Below are positions 1 through 9,829 of a stretch of 43,139 nucleotides of DNA, in pieces. The number at the start of each line of letters is the position of its first letter. Positions within the stretch are counted from its first letter, which is position 1. Source of the DNA: Streptomyces sp. NP160 (GTDB lineage Bacteria > Actinomycetota > Actinomycetes > Actinomycetales > Quadrisphaeraceae). Location: the NCBI RefSeq assembly GCF_006335115.1, contig NZ_VDMJ01000040.1, positions 1 to 43,139 of the forward strand. The letters are read 5' to 3'. The notes below the pieces were generated by a model. That model saw nothing but the letters and a program-made list of their open reading frames with translations. It was not told the origin of the DNA and did not search any database. The position numbers and the translations under genes were made by a program.

Positions 1-486
1 GGCCAGCAGCGCGTCGAGCTCGGCGTCGTCGCGGGGCAGCTGCCCGTAGTTGACGGACGAGGCGGCGTAGTCACCTCCCGGGCGCGACGGGCTCGCCAGC
101 TGCAGCGCGAACGCCCCGCCCATGCAGAACCCGATGACGCCGACCCGCCCGGTGCACTCGGCGAGCGCCACCAGCTGGGCCCGGGCGGCCTCGACGTCCT
201 CGAAGGCCCTGCCGTGCCCCGCGGCCAGGGCGCGGAAGGTGGCCGTGAGGCACTTCCGGGCACCACCGGCGGAGAACAGGTCGGGCATGAGCACCACGTA
301 CCCGGCGTCGGCGAGGCGCTCGACCTGCCGGCGCATGACGTCGTCCACGCCGAACGCCTCGTGCACCACCACCACGCCCGGCCACGGCCCGTCGCCGTGG
401 CGGTCCCGGTCGGGCACCCCCAGCACGCCCCGCAGCTCCGGGCTGCCCCCGGGGCGCGGGACCAGCGGGACCTCGCGCAGCCTCAC
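1..486 (-). CDS. dienelactone hydrolase family protein (C-terminus outside window)
   Basis: This is an alpha/beta-hydrolase of the dienelactone hydrolase family, probably a cytosolic carboxylic-ester or lactone hydrolase; the substrate cannot be told. The first 162 codons are present and the gene runs off the left edge. Visible features are the early HEAFGVDD segment, a typical DLH oxyanion/active-site stretch, and the nucleophile elbow GFCMGG, whose Cys is the DLH nucleophile. The GTG start overlaps the TGA stop of the alcohol dehydrogenase gene (GTGA), so the two are translationally coupled. The Asp and His of the catalytic triad would lie beyond the edge and cannot be checked. Confidence 0.85.
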   Translation of the reverse strand, partial: MRLREVPLVPRPGGSPELRGVLGVPDRDRHGDGPWPGVVVVHEAFGVDDVMRRQVERLADAGYVVLMPDLFSAGGARKCLTATFRALAAGHGRAFEDVEAARAQLVALAECTGRVGVIGFCMGGAFALQLASPSRPGGDYAASSVNYGQLPRDDAELDALLA

Positions 487-1652
487 GGGTGGAACACCGC
501 GCGCAGGCAGCCGTCCTGCTTGTCCTTGAAGATCTGGTACCCGTGCACGGCGTCCTCCAGGGGCATGTGGTGCGTGGCCAGCCACGACGTGTCGAGTTCA
601 CCGCGCTGCAGGTGGTCGAGCAACCGGGGCACGTACCGCTGCCCGTGCTGCTGCGCCGAGCGCAGCGTCAGCCCCTTGTTGGTCACCACGCCCATGGGGA
701 AGGAGTCCGTCAGCCCGTACACGCCGAGCACCGAGACCACGCCGCCCTTGCGGCAGGCCAGCAGCGCCTCGCGCAGCGGGGTGGCCCTGTCGGTCTCCAC
801 GCGCACCGCCTGCTTGACCCTGTCGACCACCTGCTGCACGCCCGTGCCGTGGCCCTCCATGCCGACCGCCTCGATGACGCTGTCGGGCCCGCGTCCGCCG
901 GTGGTCTCGCGCAGGGCCTCCTGCACGCTGTCGGTGGTGGAGTAGTCGATGGTCTCGGCGCCCAGGTGCTCGCGGGCCAGCGCGAGCCGGTCGGGGAGCC
1001 TGTCGACGACGACGACCCGCGCGGCGCCCATGAGCCGCGCCGCCGCGGCGGCCATGAGGCCCACCGCGCCCGCCCCGAAGACGGCCACCACGTCCCCGCG
1101 GGAGATGTCGCAGAAGTCGGCTCCGGTCCACGCCGTGGGGGCGGCGTCGGAGGCGAACAGCGCCTGGGTGTCGCTGACGCCGTCGGGCACGGTGAAGCAG
1201 TTGACGTCGCCGAACGGCACCCGGACGTACTCGGCGTGGCTGCCGGCGTACCCGCCGAAGGGGTGCGTGTAGCCGTAGATGCCGCCGCTCGGGTAGCCGA
1301 GCACCGGCTGCTGCACGGCGGCGTTCGGGTTGGTGGTGTCGCACAGCGACGGCATCTCGTGGGTGCAGTACCAGCACGCGCCGCACGAGATGAAGCTCGG
1401 GACGACCACGCGGTCGCCGGTCCCCACCCGCCGGACCTCCGGGCCGGTGGCGACGACCTCGCCCATGAACTCGTGGCCGAAGACGTCCCCGGCGCGCATG
1501 CCGGGCAGGTAGCCGTCGATGAAGTGCAGGTCGGAGCCGCACGTCGTCGTCTGCCTGACGCGCAGCAGCACGTCGTGGGGGTTGACGACCGTCGGCTCGG
1601 GCACGTCGGCGACCGCGAGGTCGTTGACGCCGTTCCAGACCAGGGCGCGCAT
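483..1652 (-). CDS. zinc-dependent alcohol dehydrogenase (formaldehyde-dehydrogenase-like MDR)
   Basis: A 389-residue medium-chain dehydrogenase/reductase that should oxidise an alcohol or aldehyde adduct with NAD(P). The catalytic zinc site is visible as TTCGSDLHF near residue 38 followed by GHEFMGEV. The structural zinc lobe shows closely spaced cysteines (SCGACWYC, then a later Cys). The nucleotide-binding fold has VFGAGAVGL followed by an acidic residue (VVVD), favouring NAD over NADP. The shape resembles the glutathione-independent formaldehyde dehydrogenase-like subgroup common in actinobacteria. It starts at ATG two bases after the SRPBCC stop, with a purine-rich ribosome site (GAGGGGCTGAGG), and its stop overlaps the next gene, so the three genes form an operon. 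Confidence 0.9.
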   Translation of the reverse strand: MRALVWNGVNDLAVADVPEPTVVNPHDVLLRVRQTTTCGSDLHFIDGYLPGMRAGDVFGHEFMGEVVATGPEVRRVGTGDRVVVPSFISCGACWYCTHEMPSLCDTTNPNAAVQQPVLGYPSGGIYGYTHPFGGYAGSHAEYVRVPFGDVNCFTVPDGVSDTQALFASDAAPTAWTGADFCDISRGDVVAVFGAGAVGLMAAAAARLMGAARVVVVDRLPDRLALAREHLGAETIDYSTTDSVQEALRETTGGRGPDSVIEAVGMEGHGTGVQQVVDRVKQAVRVETDRATPLREALLACRKGGVVSVLGVYGLTDSFPMGVVTNKGLTLRSAQQHGQRYVPRLLDHLQRGELDTSWLATHHMPLEDAVHGYQIFKDKQDGCLRAVFHP

Positions 1653-1654
1653 CC

Positions 1655-2182
1655 TCAGCCCCTCTCGTCGCGGGCGGAGGGCTGCGGCCGCAGCGTCGGG
1701 ACCTCACCGGTGACCAGGAGCGCCCGCAGCCGGTACAGCAGCGTGAACGCGGCGGCGCCGGCGGCCGCCCGCGGCAGGGGGAGGTCGGCCACCGCCCGGA
1801 CCTCGGTGCCGTGGTCGCGGGGGGCGGGGGAGGTGGTGACGTCGATGCTGCTCGTCGAGCCGCCGGTGGGCCCCTCGTAGCGCAGGCCGTCCTCGCGGCG
1901 CGCCAGCGCGGTGTCCCAGACCAGGCCGTCGTGCCCCTCGCCGCCGGCGAACGTCCACCGCTGGCCGGCGCCCCGCGCCTGTACGGACCCCAGCTCGCCC
2001 AGGAGCCGGCTGAGGGTGCCGGGGTCCTCCAGGGCGGTGAGGACGTCGACGGCGGACGCCGTCAGCGTCACGGTCTGCTGGACGGGCGAGGCCTGGCCGC
2101 CCCCGGCCGGCGACCTGCCGGGGAGGTGCTCGAGCACGGCGCGGGCGGCACCGGCGAGCCTTCCGTGATCACTGTGCGTCAC
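1655..2182 (-). CDS. SRPBCC family protein (polyketide cyclase/START-like fold)
   Basis: A 175-residue protein with the order expected of small SRPBCC ligand-binding proteins: a strand ending in the signature ASAVDVLTALEDPGTLSRLL, a middle region with paired Trp residues (RWTFAGGE, LVWDTAL), and a C-terminal helix rich in Ala and Leu. No catalytic residues can be assigned. The start is the GTG that follows a TAGCGT hexamer by 7 nt, suggesting a leaderless mRNA. It heads the operon with the alcohol dehydrogenase and dienelactone hydrolase. The function may be binding or damage control of a hydrophobic ligand, but this is inference. Confidence 0.7.
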   Translation of the reverse strand: MTHSDHGRLAGAARAVLEHLPGRSPAGGGQASPVQQTVTLTASAVDVLTALEDPGTLSRLLGELGSVQARGAGQRWTFAGGEGHDGLVWDTALARREDGLRYEGPTGGSTSSIDVTTSPAPRDHGTEVRAVADLPLPRAAAGAAAFTLLYRLRALLVTGEVPTLRPQPSARDERG

Positions 2183-2189
2183 CCCTTCG

Positions 2190-2195
2190 ACGCTA
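2190..2195 (-). promoter_or_regulatory. -10 hexamer TAGCGT of the SRPBCC operon
   Basis: TAGCGT on the minus strand ends 7 nt before the GTG at 2182, which fits a leaderless transcript starting at or next to the start codon. Confidence 0.5.
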
Positions 2196-2238
2196 CGACG
2201 CGGCCCCCGGGGGAGCGACCCGATCACCCGCGGCCACC

Positions 2239-3486
2239 TCAGCCGGCGAAGGTCAGCACCAGCAGCACGACGTTGAGGACCACGACGGCGGCCACCGCGA
2301 GCAGGGCCAGCGCCCGCACGAGGGGGGTGTTGGCGTGCTCGCCCATCACCGCGCGGCTGGAGGTCAGCCGCAGCAGGGGGACCAGGACGAACGGGATGCC
2401 GAAGCTCAGCACCACCTGGCTCAGCACCAGCGCCTGCGTCGGGTCGACGCCCGCGAGCAGCACCGCCAGCGCCGGGACCAGCGTGAGCACGCGCCGCACC
2501 AGGAGCGGCGGCACCCGGCGCCGCAGGGTCCCCCAGATGACGGCGCCGGCCTGGGAGCCCACCGAGGTCGACGCCAGGCCCGAGGCGAGCAGCCCGACGG
2601 CGAAGAACAGGCCGACGGCCGGTCCCAGGGCGTCCACCACGGCGGCGTGCGCGCCCTCGAGGGTGTCGGTGCCGGCCACGCCGCGCAGCGAGGTGGCGGC
2701 GAGCAGCAGCATGGCGATGTTGACCACGCCCGCCAGCACGAGCGCCGCGACGACGTCGGTGCGGGTGGCGCGCAGCACGCGGGGGACCCGGGACGGCTCG
2801 ACGGCGCCGCCGTGGTGGTCCCGCGCCAGGCCGGAGTGCAGGTAGATCGCGTGCGGCATGACCGTGGCGCCGAGCATGCTGGCGGCCAGGAGCACCGTGT
2901 CCGGGCCGTCGAAGCGTGGCACCAGCCCGGCGGCCGCCTCGGCGGCGTCCGGGGGCGCCACCACGAGCCCGGCGAGGAAGCCCACCGCGATGACGCCCAG
3001 CAGGGTGATGATCACCGCCTCGAAGCGGCGCACGCCGTCGGCGCTGTTGAGCGCCAGCACCGCCGTGGAGACCACCCCGGTGATGACGCCGCCGAGCCAC
3101 AGCGGCAGCCCGAACAGCAGGCCCAGCGCCACCGCCCCGCCGATCACCTCGGCGACGTCGGTCGCGATCGCCACGGCCTGCGCCTGGCTGAAGAACGCCA
3201 GCCGTCCGCGCGGGCCGAGCCGGTCGCGCAGGTGCTCGGGCACGGTGCGCCCGGTCACCACGCCGAGCTTGGCGGACAGGTACTGCACGAGCACGGCCAT
3301 CGCGTTGGCCACCACGAGCACCCACAGCAGCAGGTAGCCGTACTGGGCGCCGGCGGTGAGGTTGGCGGCGACGTTGCCGGGGTCGACGTAGGCGACGGCC
3401 GCGACGAAGGCCGGTCCGAGCAGGTGCAGGAGCTTGCGCTCCGGAGCGGGGCCGCGGGTGCTCGAGGTGGCCGCGGTCGTCGTCAC
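2239..3486 (-). CDS. mntH: Nramp family Mn(2+)/divalent metal:proton symporter MntH
   Basis: A 415-residue integral membrane transporter that imports Mn(2+), and possibly Fe(2+), with protons. The Nramp metal-site motifs are intact: DPGN at residues 35-38 in the first membrane helix and MPH at 210-212 in the sixth. About eleven hydrophobic helices follow, which is normal for the family. The GTG start overlaps the ureD stop (GTGA). A 20-bp perfect palindrome and a CACGCT -10-like hexamer lie directly upstream inside ureD, so mntH is probably transcribed on its own under a metal-responsive repressor as well as by read-through from the urease operon. Urease needs nickel, not manganese, so the adjacency need not mean shared function. 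Confidence 0.93.
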   Translation of the reverse strand: MTTTAATSSTRGPAPERKLLHLLGPAFVAAVAYVDPGNVAANLTAGAQYGYLLLWVLVVANAMAVLVQYLSAKLGVVTGRTVPEHLRDRLGPRGRLAFFSQAQAVAIATDVAEVIGGAVALGLLFGLPLWLGGVITGVVSTAVLALNSADGVRRFEAVIITLLGVIAVGFLAGLVVAPPDAAEAAAGLVPRFDGPDTVLLAASMLGATVMPHAIYLHSGLARDHHGGAVEPSRVPRVLRATRTDVVAALVLAGVVNIAMLLLAATSLRGVAGTDTLEGAHAAVVDALGPAVGLFFAVGLLASGLASTSVGSQAGAVIWGTLRRRVPPLLVRRVLTLVPALAVLLAGVDPTQALVLSQVVLSFGIPFVLVPLLRLTSSRAVMGEHANTPLVRALALLAVAAVVVLNVVLLVLTFAG

Positions 3487-4286
3487 CCGGTCAGCGTGCC
3501 ACGGGTTTCGGTCGACCGAAACCTCGCCGTGCCGGATCCGCTCCCGTCGAGCGCGGCCAGGTCGCGCCGGGCGGCGAGCAGGTCGGGCCCGAGGGCCTGC
3601 GCCAGCTCGCCCCCACCGGACAGCGGCAGCGCCGCGGCGCAGCCCGCGGTGCGCCCGGCGGGCCCCGTCGTCGTCGCCGGGCCGGACGGGCCGACGGGGG
3701 CGGCCAGGGCGGCCAGGGCGGCGGGGGAGCGCAGCCGGCTGACGAGCACGCGCGGGGCGTCGAGCGCGTCCCAGCTCGGCGCACCCGGCCCCAGGGCCAC
3801 GGACTGCCGCAGCCACGGGGCGCCGGCGAGGTCCGCCCGCAGCGTGCCGCGCCAGCGGCCGGGGGCCTCGCGCCACCGGCCGAGCACGACCACCTCGGTG
3901 AGGTCGAGCGCTCCGCCCTGCTCGACGTCGACGGTCGTGACCGCGTGCAGGTCGCTGCCGCGCACCGCCACGAGCGGCTCCAGGGCGACGTCGAGGTGCC
4001 CGCCCTCCGCCACGCGCAGGCGCAGGTCGAGGCGCGCCGGGCGCCCGGAGCGGTCCGGCATCGACAGGGTGGCCGCGACGCCGCGCAGCGACAGCCGCGC
4101 CCCGCGCTCGACGACGACGTCGACCTCCACCGCGTCCCCGCCCAGCGGGCCGGCGCCCGTCCCCACGAGGTGCACCTCGGCCGGTCCCGTGCGACGCGCG
4201 TTGAGGATGCCCTCCGCGCGGTTGGTGGTCAGCCGCGCGCCCCCGCCGGGGCCGGGCGCGGCGACCAGCTCGACCCGGGTGAGCAC
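3483..4286 (-). CDS. ureD: urease accessory protein UreD (UreH)
   Basis: A 267-residue scaffold protein that binds apo-urease and, with UreF and UreG, delivers nickel to the active site. The beta-rich sequence contains the family hallmarks LTTNRAEGILN near the N-terminus, then long stretches of Val/Leu strands, and ends with an Ala-rich tail. The start is taken as the GTG 2 nt beyond the ureG stop. Known UreD proteins are of similar length. The last 14 or so codons overlap the mntH operator and promoter, so the C-terminal tail sequence is constrained by DNA signals rather than by protein function. It is the last accessory gene in this operon. Confidence 0.85.
   Translation of the reverse strand: MLTRVELVAAPGPGGGARLTTNRAEGILNARRTGPAEVHLVGTGAGPLGGDAVEVDVVVERGARLSLRGVAATLSMPDRSGRPARLDLRLRVAEGGHLDVALEPLVAVRGSDLHAVTTVDVEQGGALDLTEVVVLGRWREAPGRWRGTLRADLAGAPWLRQSVALGPGAPSWDALDAPRVLVSRLRSPAALAALAAPVGPSGPATTTGPAGRTAGCAAALPLSGGGELAQALGPDLLAARRDLAALDGSGSGTARFRSTETRGTLTG
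3493..3498 (-). promoter_or_regulatory. -10-like hexamer CACGCT for mntH
   Basis: CACGCT on the minus strand ends 6 nt before the mntH GTG at 3486, the same distance as the TANNNT boxes elsewhere in the window. It deviates at the first base, so it is a weaker call. The palindrome at 3504-3523 would cover the matching -35 zone. Confidence 0.4.
3504..3523. promoter_or_regulatory. 20-bp perfect palindrome, probable MntR/DtxR-type operator for mntH
   Basis: Two 10-bp arms, GGTTTCGGTC and GACCGAAACC, abut without a spacer. The palindrome lies 18 bp upstream of the mntH start and within the last codons of ureD. Its place upstream of an Nramp gene and its AT-containing symmetrical form in GC-rich DNA suggest the operator of a metal-dependent repressor. 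The repressor's identity is inferred from the target gene only. Confidence 0.65.
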
Positions 4287-4288
4287 CG

Positions 4289-5170
4289 TCAGCCGGCTGA
4301 CGCGGCGGCGAGCTCGCGCCGCTGCGCCAGCAGCTGCCGCACCCACGCGGCCACGGGGGTGGCGCCCGGGTCCTCGCGCAGGCTCGTGAACGCCACCGGG
4401 CGCTCGCCGCGCAGCGCGGAGGCGTCCCTGTCCATGACCCCCAGGTCGGCGCCGACGAGGGGGGCCAGGTCGGTCTTGTTGATGACGAGGAGGTCGGAGG
4501 TGATCACGCCCGGACCGCCCTTGCGGGGCACCTTGTCGCCGCCCGCGACGTCCACCACGAAGATCTGCGCGTCCACCAGGCCGTAGCTGAAGGTGGCGGT
4601 GAGGTTGTCGCCGCCGGACTCCACGAGCACGACGTCGGGGTGGAAGCTGTCCTCGAGCTCCTCGACCGCGTCGAGGTTCATGGCGATGTCGTCGCGGATG
4701 GCGGTGTGCGGGCACGCGCCGGTCTGCACCGCGGTGATCCGCTCGGCGGGCAGCACGCCGTGGCGGACGAGGAAGTCGCCGTCCTCGGTGGTGTAGATGT
4801 CGTTGGTCACCACCGCCATGTCCAGGCCGGCGCCCTCCGGGCCCAGCGCGCGGCACAGGGCCGCCACCAGCGCGGTCTTGCCCGACCCGACGGGGCCGCC
4901 GATGCCGATGCGCAGCGGCGCGGACGGCGAGCGGCGAGGGGTGGCGACGGGCGCGTGGGTGTGGGGGACCCCCGCCGCGTGCGCCCGGGCGTGGGCGTCG
5001 TCGTCGTGGTCCTGGTGGGGGAGCGGGTTGCCGTACCTGTCCTGCGGCGCGGGGTGCGTGTGCGGGGGCTCGGTGAAGCGCAGGTGCGCGTCGACGTCCG
5101 GCTGCGCCGGGGTGTGGTCGAGGTCGGGGGTGCGCTCGGCGCCGGTCGGCTGCGGGTCCTGCGGGTGCAC
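4289..5170 (-). CDS. ureG: urease accessory GTPase UreG with His/Asp-rich N-terminal extension
   Basis: A SIMIBI-class GTPase of 293 residues that powers nickel insertion into urease. The GTPase core begins near residue 86: P-loop GGPVGSGKT (91-99), then the metal-binding [12 protein letters not shown] with the conserved Cys-Pro-His, then ESGGDNL and the NKTDL base-specificity motif. Ordinary UreG is about 205-210 residues with the P-loop near residue 15, so this one carries about 80 extra N-terminal residues with 11 His and about 10 Asp (for example [10 protein letters not shown] and PHTHA). No ureE is present in the operon, so the extension may store or hand over nickel. The GTG start has an AAAGGA ribosome site 6 nt upstream. 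Confidence 0.92.
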   Translation of the reverse strand: MHPQDPQPTGAERTPDLDHTPAQPDVDAHLRFTEPPHTHPAPQDRYGNPLPHQDHDDDAHARAHAAGVPHTHAPVATPRRSPSAPLRIGIGGPVGSGKTALVAALCRALGPEGAGLDMAVVTNDIYTTEDGDFLVRHGVLPAERITAVQTGACPHTAIRDDIAMNLDAVEELEDSFHPDVVLVESGGDNLTATFSYGLVDAQIFVVDVAGGDKVPRKGGPGVITSDLLVINKTDLAPLVGADLGVMDRDASALRGERPVAFTSLREDPGATPVAAWVRQLLAQRRELAAASAG

Positions 5171-5181
5171 GGGTCGTCCTT

Positions 5182-5846
5182 TCAGGAGGCGAAGAGCTTG
5201 TCCTGGCGCGGCGCGTGCCGGGTCACCAGGAGGTCGGTCAGGGGGTCGGACTCCGACGGCGGCTCCTGGCCGCGGGCCACCGCGTCGGCGGCCTCGCCGG
5301 CGAGGGCGTCCTGCAGGGGCCCCAGGCCCGCGAGCACCGCGGCGACGGTGACCGGGTCGAGGCCCAGCAGCCGCGCGGCGGCCGTGGCCGGGGCGGTGCC
5401 GGTGAGGTACAGCGCCACGAGGGCGGCGTCGCGGGGGGAGCCGCCGGCCGCGGCGGCGGCCACCCCGACCGCGAGGGGGTGGTGCGGCGCTCGCGCGACC
5501 TCCCGCAGCGCCGCCCACGCCGCGCTCGGCCACGCCACGGACGCCACGCGGACCAGGCCGCGGCCCTGTGCGCGGGACGCCTCACGGGCCGCGGGCGCTG
5601 GCAGCCGGACCTCCGCCTCGCCGTCGAGCGCGCGCAGCGCGCCGGTCTGCGGTGCGGCGCAGGCGGCGGCGGCGAGGTGCGCCGCGACGACCCCCGCGGT
5701 GAGCAGGCGGCGGCGCAGCAGCGTGGCGAGGGAGGCCTCGTCGCGGACGTACCCGTCCAGCACCGCCTGCTCGGTCCCGGCGGAGTGGGCGTGCCCCCCG
5801 GCGGGCAGGCGGGAGTCGGCGAGCGCGAGCAGTGACGCCGCCGTCA

Positions 5847-5847
<1 letters not shown>
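5182..5847 (-). CDS. ureF: urease accessory protein UreF
   Basis: A 221-residue all-helical protein that joins UreD and UreG in the urease activation complex and is thought to act on GTPase timing. Recognisable parts are the N-terminal [19 protein letters not shown], the usual UreF opening with the S-x-L-P-x-G-x-x-x-x-S pattern, and the C-terminal Arg-His-Ala-Pro tail ending in RQDKLFAS. The ATG overlaps the ureC stop by one base (TGATG), and ureG starts 11 nt downstream. The long middle is Ala-rich and poorly distinctive, but the position and both ends are clear. Confidence 0.9.
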
Positions 5848-7576
<1,729 letters not shown>

Positions 7577-7577
<1 letters not shown>

Positions 7578-7897
7578 CAGAGCCTCCCGGGGGCGGGCGT
7601 GGTCAGGCCGGGCACCACGCGAGCCCCGGCGATCGGCACGAGCGACACCTCGCGCTCGACCCCGGGTTCGAACCGGACGGCGGTGCCGGCGGCCACGTCG
7701 AGCCGGAGCCCGTGCGCCGCGGTCCTGTCGAACGAGAGGGCGGTGTTGGCCTGGGCGAAGTGGAAGTGCGAGCCCACCTGCACCGGGCGGTCGCCGGTGT
7801 TGACGACGACGAGCGCGGTGCGCGGCGCGCCGGGCAGCGTGGTGACGGGGTCGGCGTGCTCGTCGACGAGCACCTGGCCGGGGTGCCAGCCGGTCAC
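7577..7897 (-). CDS. ureB: urease beta subunit UreB
   Basis: A 106-residue structural subunit of the urease trimer of UreABC units. The [10 protein letters not shown] segment and the [11 protein letters not shown] strand are the standard UreB core, and the length is typical. It starts with GTG overlapping the ureA stop (GTGA), and its stop overlaps the ureC start, so ureA, ureB and ureC are translationally coupled. Confidence 0.97.
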
Positions 7898-8196
7898 GGG
7901 ATCGGCTCGTGGACGGTGACGAGCTTGGTGCCGTCGGGGAACGTCGCCTCGACCTGCACCTCGTGGAGCATCTCCGGGACGCCGTCCATGACGTCCTCGC
8001 GGGTCAGCACGCCGCGCCCGGCCGACATGAGGTCGGCCACGGTGCGCCCGTCGCGCGCCCCCTCCAGGAGGAAGGAGGTGATGACGGCGACGGCCTCGGG
8101 GTGGTTGAGCCTCAGCCCGCGCTCACGCCGCCGCCGCGCCAGGTCGGCGGCGTAGCTGAGCATCAGGCGCTCGGTCTCGTGCGGGGTCAGCAGCAC
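7894..8196 (-). CDS. ureA: urease gamma subunit UreA
   Basis: A 100-residue helical subunit of urease with the family opening ([19 protein letters not shown]), the LNHPEAVA segment and the C-terminal [20 protein letters not shown]. It is the first gene of the operon. The GTG start lies 6 nt after a TAGCGT hexamer whose TAG is also the stop codon of the PAP2 gene upstream, which suggests a leaderless urease mRNA starting right behind that gene. No nickel permease or ureE is found next to it in this window. Confidence 0.97.
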   Translation of the reverse strand: MLLTPHETERLMLSYAADLARRRRERGLRLNHPEAVAVITSFLLEGARDGRTVADLMSAGRGVLTREDVMDGVPEMLHEVQVEATFPDGTKLVTVHEPIP

Positions 8197-8202
8197 GGGC
8201 TG

Positions 8203-8208
8203 ACGCTA
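8203..8208 (-). promoter_or_regulatory. -10 hexamer TAGCGT of the urease operon
   Basis: TAGCGT on the minus strand ends 6 nt before the ureA GTG. Its first three bases are the stop codon of the PAP2 phosphatase gene (8206-8208). Confidence 0.55.
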
Positions 8209-9009
8209 GCCGAGCGGGCTCGGCCTCGGGGAGGTCGGCCTCGAACGGGTCTGCTGCGTCCGCACGGCGTGCAGCGGGGAGGCGCCGGGGCGGCGGCGGC
8301 GCAGGCGCGGGCCGAGCCAGCCCTCCACCGCCACGCCGGCGCGCACCACGAGGACGCCGAGCAGCGTCCCGGCGAGCAGGTCGCTGAACCAGTGGAAGCC
8401 CAGGTACAGCGACACCAGCGTCATGACGGCGCTGGGCACGGCCACGCACACCAGCGCCGTGGACCTGCGGACGCGGGTGCCGCGGGCGCGGGCGACGAGG
8501 ACGACGACGAGCGCCGCCGCCGAGGCGGCGTTGGCCGCGTGGCCCGAGGGGAAGGCCTGGCCGCCGGGCACGAACAGCTGCGGGTCGCCCGTGATGGCCA
8601 GGCCGCGGGCCAGGGAGAACTTGGCGGCGGCGATGACCACGTTCATCGCGAAGATCGTGCCGAGCACCATCCACAGCGAGGACCAGCTGCGCAGGCGGCG
8701 GCACGCCCACAGGGCCGCGGCCACCACGACCGGCGTGACCAGCCACCGCTGACCGGTGTGGTCGAGGACGTGCGCGAGGACCAGGTCGGGCCCGGTGTGG
8801 GGGCGCGCCGCCATCCAGGCGTGCAGGCGGACGTCGGCGACGGTCGTGAGCGGGCCGCCCAGGAGCAGGTCGAGCAGGACCCCGAGCAGCGCGGCGCCGG
8901 CGAGCAGGGGCCACCGCACGGCGAGCCACGCGGCAGCGGCCTCGCGGTGCTCGCCGGTCCCGCGCAGCGCGGCTGCACGCGGGCCGAGACGCATCGGATC
9001 AGTCGTCAC
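8206..9009 (-). CDS. PAP2-family membrane phosphatase
   Basis: A 267-residue membrane protein of the phosphatidic acid phosphatase type 2 family, likely acting on a lipid phosphate such as undecaprenyl pyrophosphate or phosphatidate, with its active site facing outward. Motif 2, PSGH, is at residues 154-157 and motif 3 at 199-210 (VSLYLGFHWFSD) with His206 and Asp210. Motif 1 is weak: K130 is present but the Arg-Pro pair is not. In motif 3 the usual Arg is a Ser. Five or six hydrophobic segments and a basic C-terminal tail are seen. The GTG start is 57 nt from the DUF2993 stop. Changes in conserved Arg positions leave activity uncertain. Confidence 0.85.
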   Translation of the reverse strand: MTTDPMRLGPRAAALRGTGEHREAAAAWLAVRWPLLAGAALLGVLLDLLLGGPLTTVADVRLHAWMAARPHTGPDLVLAHVLDHTGQRWLVTPVVVAAALWACRRLRSWSSLWMVLGTIFAMNVVIAAAKFSLARGLAITGDPQLFVPGGQAFPSGHAANAASAAALVVVLVARARGTRVRRSTALVCVAVPSAVMTLVSLYLGFHWFSDLLAGTLLGVLVVRAGVAVEGWLGPRLRRRRPGASPLHAVRTQQTRSRPTSPRPSPLG

Positions 9010-9065
9010 AGTCCCTTGTTACCCGTTTCACATGAACGGAACCTGTCAGAAGTGGTCGCCCAGAG

Positions 9066-9797
9066 TCACGATCCGACAACGATGGACTCGCCGCTGGTGG
9101 AGACCAGCAGACCCTCGGCGCCGACCCGCACGCCCGTGACCTGCTGCGAGAACGGCAGCTCGCCCAGCGGGACCTCGAAGGCCAGCTGGTCGCGCAGACC
9201 GCTGAGCACCGAGCGTGACAGGCGGTCGACCAGCGCGCTCCCCGAGAGCAGCTGCCGGGGGACCGCCCGCAGACCTCCGCCGTCGGCGGTCAGGTCCACC
9301 GCGGCCGACAGGGACACGTCCTGGCCGAGCAGCCGGGTGGTGCCCGTGACGCGCAGGTCCCCGCCCTCGGGGGCCACCGAGAGCGGCAGGTCGCGCTGGC
9401 CCAGCACCTCGTCGAGGACCGGGTAGGCCAGCAGCGCCGTGGACGTCGCCCGGTCCACCTCGACCCGCTGCACGCTCCCTCCCAGCACCTGCGACAGCGG
9501 CAGGTGGACGCCGGACAGGCGAGCGTCGACCTGCTCCAGGCGCAGGCCGGCCGCGGGGACCCCGCGGGCCACCACGCGCACGTCGTCGTAGCGGCCCCGC
9601 AGGGCCTGCGGGAGGAACCAGCCGCCCTCCACCCGCACGTCCACGCCGCCGGTGGCCCCGGTGGCGCCGGTGACGTCCGCCGCGACCCGCTCCTGGGCCG
9701 CCGCCCGCGCCGCGCCGTCCACCGCGGGCGCCGCCACCGCGGCGCCTCCCGCGAGCACCGCCAGCACCACCAGGGTGAGGAGCAGCCGGCGCAGCAC
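9066..9797 (-). CDS. DUF2993 (LmeA-like) secreted or membrane-anchored protein
   Basis: A 243-residue protein with an N-terminal hydrophobic segment (residues 4-24, LLLTLVVLAVLAGGAAVAAP) that acts as a signal or anchor, followed by a beta-rich region with alternating strands. The pattern VEGGWFLPQALRGRYDDVRV, a later LPLSQVLGG, and the Val-rich C-terminus are typical of DUF2993. A mycobacterial member (LmeA) is needed for lipomannan mannan maturation, so a cell-envelope role is possible but not shown here. The GTG start is preceded by a GAGAGGA site. The gene is divergent from uraD, with only 32 bp between the two start codons. Confidence 0.75.
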   Translation of the reverse strand: MLRRLLLTLVVLAVLAGGAAVAAPAVDGAARAAAQERVAADVTGATGATGGVDVRVEGGWFLPQALRGRYDDVRVVARGVPAAGLRLEQVDARLSGVHLPLSQVLGGSVQRVEVDRATSTALLAYPVLDEVLGQRDLPLSVAPEGGDLRVTGTTRLLGQDVSLSAAVDLTADGGGLRAVPRQLLSGSALVDRLSRSVLSGLRDQLAFEVPLGELPFSQQVTGVRVGAEGLLVSTSGESIVVGS

Positions 9798-9817
9798 GGG
9801 GCCATCCTCTCAAGCCC

Positions 9818-9823
9818 TAGCCT
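9818..9823 (+). promoter_or_regulatory. -10 hexamer TAGCCT for uraD
   Basis: TAGCCT ends exactly 6 nt before the uraD ATG at 9830, consistent with leaderless transcription of the purine catabolism operon. Confidence 0.5.
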
Positions 9824-9829
9824 CGCGGC

